Below are positions 58,559-64,000 of a DNA stretch of 64,000 bases, piece by piece. Each line of letters opens with the position of its first letter. Within the stretch, counting starts at the first letter, position 1. The stretch lies in assembly GCA_012064385.1 (NCBI GenBank), contig QRDG01002529.1, positions 106,393-170,392 of the forward strand, given 5' to 3'. The position numbers and the translations under genes are program-made. The notes under the pieces are model-generated. The model ran no database searches, was not told where the DNA came from, and saw nothing but the letters and a program-made list of their open reading frames with translations. The DNA comes from Puccinellia tenuiflora (Eukaryota; Streptophyta; Magnoliopsida; Poales; Poaceae).

Positions 58559-58855
58559 ACTGATAATTGGACCTTGTGTTTTTAGCAGACACACCTGATG
58601 ATGATAATTAGACCGTGCACTGTACTTATGTCTGCAAAGTGCCAGTTGGTGTTCATATCAGAGATTCAGATTGAGGGCAGCCTGCACAATTGAGCTTCTT
58701 AGAATGCTCCACTGATAATTAGACATCATGTTTTTAGTAGACACACTGATGATGATAATTAGACCGCGCAGTGTAGTTTATGCCTGCAAATTACCAGTTG
58801 ATGTTCATATCAGAGATTCAGAAACTGAGAGCACAGTCTGCAGAATTGAGTGCAC
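58559..58855. repeat. Tandem duplication, unit 152 bp
   Basis: ACTGATAATT(G/A)GAC, the word TTTTTAG(C/T)AGACACAC, TGATGATGATAATTAGACC and TTCATATCAGAGATTCAGA recur in the same order at 58559-58710 and 58711-58855. The copies differ by scattered substitutions and small indels. Confidence 0.88.
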
Positions 58856-59660
58856 AATGGTCATGTGGTTGCAGTCTTGCGGTAGGGCCCCGGCTGCCTT
58901 GGAGCCTCAAAAGGCCATGCCTCCCTGTCGTCCTCCTCCTCCGTCGACCCATCCTACTACTCCCAGGCATCTCTTGCTTCCCAATGGAAACAAGCAAATG
59001 CTCTCTCGAGTTTTCCTTTTTTTTCCTCGCAAGCAAACGGATGTTCTTTTCTTCCCCATTCTCCTCATCTCCTTGATTCTCTCCCCCATCTTGGCCAATT
59101 TCTCAACATGTACATGAAAATTTCACTCCAACAACACCTGTGCACTGTTACTGATCGTCACATCACATCACGATTCACATGCGAAGATAGATGCGGTGGC
59201 CAGATAGAAATGGGCGGGGCAGCACGCTGCCAATTTTACCTGAGCCGCCTGACAACGAGCCCATTATTGACACTGACTTTCGATATCTGATTGGGGATCC
59301 TGCACAAGCCCAGACACACCCTCCATCTATTCTTTTCATGCGCTGCTTTTTCCCTTTTATTTAGCTTTGCCTTTTCCATGGCCCCCTTTTGAATCATCAT
59401 CTCCTCCTCTTCCTACTCTTCTCTCATCTCCTTCCTCCCTCCCCACTGCTCTACTGCAACCAGTACAAATCTACAATGGAGGTCGTAGGGTCATGTGGCT
59501 TGCTGCGTGCATGATGTGCATGGGGATGTGGAGCAGACCACTGTTTTTGAGGTGCCCAAACATGATTCTCTGATTATTTTTCTGCACCAATTCTTGCAGC
59601 CTTCCCCTCCCCTCCCATGCATCATCAGACTGTTGAATTTCATCTGTAGAAGGTGGGCAG
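58856..59660. other. Unassigned upstream region of the membrane-protein gene
   Basis: Pyrimidine-rich segments (about 58920-59095 and 59390-59450) but no gene or repeat boundary. Confidence 0.4.
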
Positions 59661-59665
59661 GCAGC

Positions 59666-59676
59666 CTAAATATAAG
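59666..59676 (+). promoter_or_regulatory. TATA box candidate
   Basis: CCTAAATATAAGCCC lies upstream of a pyrimidine-rich leader. A donor-like AAAGGTGAGC at 59951-59960 and acceptor-like CATGTAG (ending 60385) or CTTCAG (ending 60406) suggest a 5'-leader intron of 430-450 bp before the start codon at 60563. This is inference from sequence only. Confidence 0.45.
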
Positions 59677-60562
59677 CCCACGCCAGCTCTTTTTGTTCTT
59701 CCACCTTTGCCTTTTGTGTGTACCCTCCCCCCTCTTGACCACTCCTCCCCACCACCACCATTGCCCAAGGCGAGCGAGATCCCCCTTTAAGTAGAGACAG
59801 ACGCCCAAGCTATCGCTCGTCTTGTAGGGTTCTTGGCATTTGGGAAAACCCACCTTGGCTCGAGCACTGGATGATCGAGGCGAAGACAGACAGGAGGTTG
59901 ATGGTTCTTCTTGCTTGCTGCTGCAGGGAATCGAAGTGGTGGTAGTACTTAAAGGTGAGCTTCTTTTCCCTGCGATTTCGGGTGTTCCTGACTCACTCGC
60001 TGGGTTCAAGAATGAGTACTTGCTATGCTACCGCTACTGCTTGGGTTTCAGTCAGTGCTTCGGCTTCCCTGCTCTCTCCCTTTTCTGCATTGCTTTTCAG
60101 CCTTATTCTTGATGAGAGACAGAAACACAACATGAGAAGCTGAAAAAATGCCACTGTAAAAGTTGTCGAATGTGCATTTTGATCTAGAAACCAAACCATG
60201 GATTCCGGCCGTATGCATACGTGGTGTGATGACATTGTATATGGTTGCCAATCCTGCTTGTTCAGATTACCACAGCACAATGCACATATCCAACCAATTT
60301 TGCTTGAGAAAAAAACAAATACCAGAGTAGAAGGTGCCAGCCGTGCTGCATTTTTTCATGTATTTTTCTGCGTCTTCACATGTAGAGCCTGATACGTCGT
60401 CTTCAGGAGCGTCACACGCACATGGCGGTGCTCAGCAGATGACGACGAGCTCAACCGCATTCGGTGCCTGCGTTTCCTCCTCCTAGGCGGTGGAGCACAA
60501 CTGAAGAATTTATATTCGCAAGAACCAACAGGTCTGGGAAGAAGGGTGCAAGCTAGCCGGCC

Positions 60563-61285
60563 ATGAGCGGCTTTGTCCGGCAGCGGGCGTGGATGGGAGA
60601 CGCGGCCGCCACCCCGTCGGAGCCGGTGTCCGGCGACGCGAGGGACGACGCCGCGGCCTCCTCCATGAAGGACCTCGGCTCGTCCACGAACACCAGCGCC
60701 ATCTCCTTCGGCTTCGCCGCCACCGCCATCCTCATCGCCATGTTCCTCATCATGGCCATCTTCGAGCACCTCATCAAGCCCGGCTGGGCGACCTCCCGGT
60801 CCCGGGCCTCCCACGGCGGCGGCGACGGCGCAAACGTCCACGGGCACGCCCAGCCGTCGCCTCACCCCGGCCGGCGCCGGCCACGCGACGACGGCAGCTC
60901 GCCGGAGTACAAGCTCGCGCCTCCGCCCAAGGTAAAATCAATTAAAGATTCCGGCTTGCTCTGCATTCGGTTCACGTGCGTCGTGTCAGTAGTGACAAGA
61001 GCACGTACGTACGCGTACCTGTCGTGTCGCGCTCGTGTCTGCAGCGCCATGTACGCAGCGCGTGCGCGTTGCTGTCACCTGAATGAATGAATGACTGATG
61101 GTGTTTTTTTGCGTGCGCAGATGGAGGCCGTGGCGGCGGCGCCGGACCTGACGGTGGTGATGCCGGGGCAGCGGTACCCGACGTTCCTGGCGCAGCCGGC
61201 GCCGCTGCTGTTCCCTTGCCCGAGAGAAGGCGTGCGCTGGCCGCCGCACCACCATGACCGCCGGCATGCTTTTCTGCCGCCATGA
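60563..61285 (+). CDS. Small single-pass membrane protein, At5g65660-like, two exons, 177 residues
   Basis: Exon 1 is 60563-60931 and exon 2 is 61121-61285, with a 189-bp GT-AG intron between codons. Exon 2 ends TGA at 61283-61285. The N-terminal 45 residues are acidic and Ser/Ala-rich without a clear signal peptide. One transmembrane helix spans about residues 46-68 (ISFGFAATAILIAMFLIMAI). A His/Gly/Pro-rich basic region follows, and a conserved C-terminal block DLTVVMPGQRYPTFLAQP lies at 132-149, then PCPREGVRWPPH. This arrangement is that of plant proteins annotated as hydroxyproline-rich or uncharacterised At5g65660-like; their function is not known. The coding region has the high GC and third-position bias of grass genes and no damage was seen. 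Confidence 0.85.
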
Positions 61286-62029
61286 CTCGCTTGAGCGAGC
61301 TCGGATACGTGCGTGTGCCTGTCATTTGTATTGTACAGAGGGTAAGCCGGGAGGTGCCGGAGTTGTTGGCATGTGCCGGACTTGAAAAAGGGTGGATCGA
61401 TGGTACTGATTGCCCGATGTTCATAGGTCGTAGATGGGCAATGCGTGCCTAGTCGATCTTGGGTCTCTATGAGGAAGGCAGGGCACTTCATTTTGTGATA
61501 TTCATCGAGTGCCATTCTTCAAGTCTGAAAGATGGCATTCCTCAAGACGTTGAATGAGTGCATTGTTGCATGTAATGGTCGGTTCGCCCGGGCATCTGAA
61601 TTTCCCAGAAGCATTCCCTGTCGGATTTCACTGATTACATTTTGAGTTCAATACATTGGTGGTCACTGAAGTGGCCGAACTTGAGTCGAAAGCACGATAC
61701 GCCGCTACTATGCGATACCCGACACTACACTCACATTCAGTGAATTTCGTGCGACGTAGGCTCTTCGGAATAGCCGACTTTTGCACAGGGGTGTTTCTAT
61801 AAAATGGCCCCTAAAATTGCCATCAGTCCATCACCCATTTACTTAAATCCATGGTATTTCTCGCCCAAATCCCCCGTCCGCTGGCTGCAGCCATACGCCC
61901 CAAACCCGGCGGCCGACGACATCCCATCTTTCATTCTCGTTGTTAGACTCCCGCTGCTGCGTCCAAGTCTGCCGCTAGCTTGTCCCGATTTGGTCTCCGC
62001 CGCAGGGTAGTACCAGTGCCCCAAATCTG
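61286..62029. other. 3' flank of the membrane-protein gene
   Basis: Probable 3' untranslated region for the first few hundred bases, then unassigned sequence. No further gene recognised. Confidence 0.45.
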
Positions 62030-62032
62030 TTA

Positions 62033-62316
62033 GAGCAAGTATAATAAGGTCCAGTCACCGGGCAGTAAGGTTTTAAATAATATATTTGTGCTTACATAGA
62101 GGAGAGAGAATAAAAGAGAGAATGAAAACGGACTCTCATTTAAGAGCTAGCTACAGCACGTGTTCTTAGACGTCTTGTGAGAGTGTAAAGTGGGTCATGC
62201 ATTAATAAAGTAGTACATGCATATAACCAACTATTATATGTGCTAGCTATAAGCTAACTATAAATGACATGGCAATGGCAAGTAGCCAGCAACCGGCTTT
62301 ATTATTAACCTTGCTC
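62033..62316. mobile_element. Tourist-type MITE (PIF/Harbinger)
   Basis: 284 bp, starting GAGCAAGTATAATAAGG and ending CCTTGCTC, flanked by the 3-bp duplication TTA at 62030-62032 and 62317-62319. The interior is non-coding with grass Tourist-like composition. Confidence 0.88.
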
Positions 62317-62532
62317 TTACCCCGACTGCAGCAAGAAGGTGAAGATGTACATGTCAACGATGGACATCAGTGATTGGTGGATCTTCCAAATACTCTGAAC
62401 CATGGGGAAGCACGTGAATGTGAGGCAATGAGATGTATTTTCCATGAATTTGGTGATTTTAGTCCTAAAATTTTACATCTTTTTGACCCCTCATTTCGTT
62501 ATTTGATAAAATACATGTGGCTGCTACTATTG

Positions 62533-64000
62533 TGATACGTCTCAAAAGTATTTTTTTTATGGTTCCATGTTATTATTATATCAATGCTACATGTTTTTAC
62601 TACGAGTTAATATCAATTTTCTCATTGTTATTTGACTAACCAATGGTTGTTTTCTACATGTATTTGCATCACAGAAAATACCTAGGTATGGTATGCAGAA
62701 AATTCAAAAAAAGAAGGGAAAATACCTAACTTTACGAGGCGAAGACGGTGAGCACCGGAGGGTCGGGAGGGGGAGGAGAGGCAGTGGCGTATCCAGGAAA
62801 AAAATCGAGGGTGGGCACACCGCAAAAAAAGTCGCACCGCGGATTTTTTTACCAAATGAATAGTATAAATAGGCGATTGATTCACATAATTAAAATCAAT
62901 GTGTATGTTTCATATGTGCATGAATCCAATACAAATATTTAAAAACATAAACATAGTGAATAAATATTAATAAAGTATAAGAAAAAGCGAGTGTATTTAA
63001 TCAATACGTTTACCACTAGGACATAACCATTTCCAACTCCTGCTGGCTATCCCATTTGTGCATCCTAGTCGCGATGCGTGAGGTTCCAGGTTCAAAACCT
63101 GTCCTATGCACTTTATTTTTCTCAGCCACAGCACAGAATGGCCCAAGGTATATGGGGGGTTTGAATTTTTCTCCAAATTTCTGGGTGGGCCACGGCCCCC
63201 CTGGCCCACCCGCTGGATACGCCAATGAGGAGAGGGGCTCACAACCATGACGCGACCCCATGGTGCATCCAAGGAGTGCGCCAGGCCGCTGCACCGCCAC
63301 CTCGCTCGGCCCTTCGCGCCTTTCCGATGCCTATATATTCCCTTGACCCTAAAAACGTCAGGGACGGAGTTATTTTTTAAGTTCATCCGCCGCATGGTCC
63401 CAAGGGAGAATACCTAGTTTTGAGCCATGTTCCGGTACTATGTCGGGATCGGGATCCACCTCTGGAGTCATCTACATCCACCTCGACGCCTCCATGTTGA
63501 TGTGTGAGTACCTTCTCTTAGGCAACATGTCCACAACAGTAGCTAGATAACACTCTCTCTCCCTTGATCTTTATACAATGATCTAATGAGTTGCCCTATA
63601 TGGTTGAGATCTATTGGATGTAATTGGTATTGTGTTTGTTGGGATATGATGAATTTTCACTTTATGATCAGATTATTCATAAATTATATTGAGATCTTTT
63701 ATGTTTCTTTGTTGCATGATTTGTAGGCTTATATGCTCTCCGGTCTATTTGTCTGTTGGATATTTTCCCTGGAACTCTATCAAGATAATCTAGCAATTAA
63801 ATTCTCCGAGAGTGCGTAGCACCTCTGTCAAAGACAGAAAGCATCTACGATAGCATTACCTGAAGTTAGTCAAAATAAAACCCGGCACCGACGCTTAGCT
63901 CCCCAATAAAAATGTCATAAAATAGATTGATGTACGCAAGTGCACAAGTTTGTTGAAACACAATTTCGTAAAAATTCTCCCAGTTGTATATCGTCCCAAC
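62533..64000 (+). mobile_element. Gypsy-type LTR, running off the right edge, split by a hAT element
   Basis: It starts TGATACGTCTCAAAAG. Like the other TGATACGT LTRs here it continues to a GATGCCTATATATTCCC promoter-like segment (about 63326), AAACGTCAGGGACGGAG, and a leader-like region. It is a different subfamily from the LTRs at 15194 and 25166. No interior is in the window. Confidence 0.7.
62782..63227. mobile_element. Non-autonomous hAT element
   Basis: 446 bp with terminal inverted repeats of 15 bases: CAGTGGCGTATCCAG on the left, and CTGGATACGCCAATG on the right (one mismatch). The 8-bp target duplication AGGAGAGG lies at 62774-62781 and 63228-63235. End sequence and duplication length are those of hAT transposons. 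There is no transposase. Confidence 0.93.

Noticed and set aside
60356..60865. Minus-strand frame of 169 codons
   Set aside because: Antisense of the first exon of the membrane-protein gene, which has a transmembrane helix and correct splice sites on the plus strand.
63075..63100. GGTTCAAAACC, like a tRNA box B, inside the hAT element
   Set aside because: No convincing box A or tRNA cloverleaf around it; a SINE cannot be supported.

Overview
The window is nuclear DNA from a grass, most likely the Triticeae (wheat, Aegilops, barley or rye). The signs are BARE/Angela-type copia LTRs (TGTTGGAAATATGCCC start, GTGGGAGAC polypurine tract), Triticeae-style gypsy LTRs starting TGATACGT or TGTAACAGCCCC, Stowaway and Tourist MITEs, spliced plant genes and (CT)n-rich leaders. 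Roughly three quarters is transposable elements, often nested. I recognise two protein-coding host genes and one tRNA gene.

Layout. 1-14665: a Mutator-like (MULE) transposase gene on the minus strand. Its frame is open to the left edge and is split by a 12.2 kb non-coding LTR element with 5.03 kb LTRs (1561-13781), flanked by the 5-bp duplication AAACC. 14666-15775: gypsy remnant. 16114-22732: decayed copia element with both LTRs and the duplication ATAAG. 23536-25166: probable solo gypsy LTR. 25172-27310: PIF/Harbinger transposase pseudogene. 28345-35955 (minus): intact five-exon LSM12 gene. Its first intron looks like a U12-type AT-AC intron, and its 5.7 kb second intron holds a LINE and a miniature copia element. 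36430-39931: direct repeats and a gypsy LTR. 39932-49776: two related copia elements facing each other, meeting at an undetermined base (46633). One carries an intact gag-only ORF of 791 codons. 51597-56085: a MULE with about 275-bp terminal inverted repeats and a 9-bp duplication, carrying a transposase gene and a convergent plant-mobile-domain (PMD) gene. 56313-56393: tRNA-Ser(CGA), minus. 60563-61285: two-exon gene for a small one-pass membrane protein. 62033-62316: Tourist MITE. 62533-64000: gypsy LTR broken by a 446-bp hAT element.

No operon or shared pathway links the host genes. LSM12 is an RNA-associated LSm-type protein, the small membrane protein is uncharacterised, and tRNA-Ser is a housekeeping gene. 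The most unusual content is the MULE that pairs a mudrA-type transposase with a PMD gene in the position mudrB holds in maize MuDR, the AT-AC intron of LSM12, and the very young non-coding element sitting inside an otherwise open MULE transposase frame. All family names rest on recognition by eye; nothing was searched.
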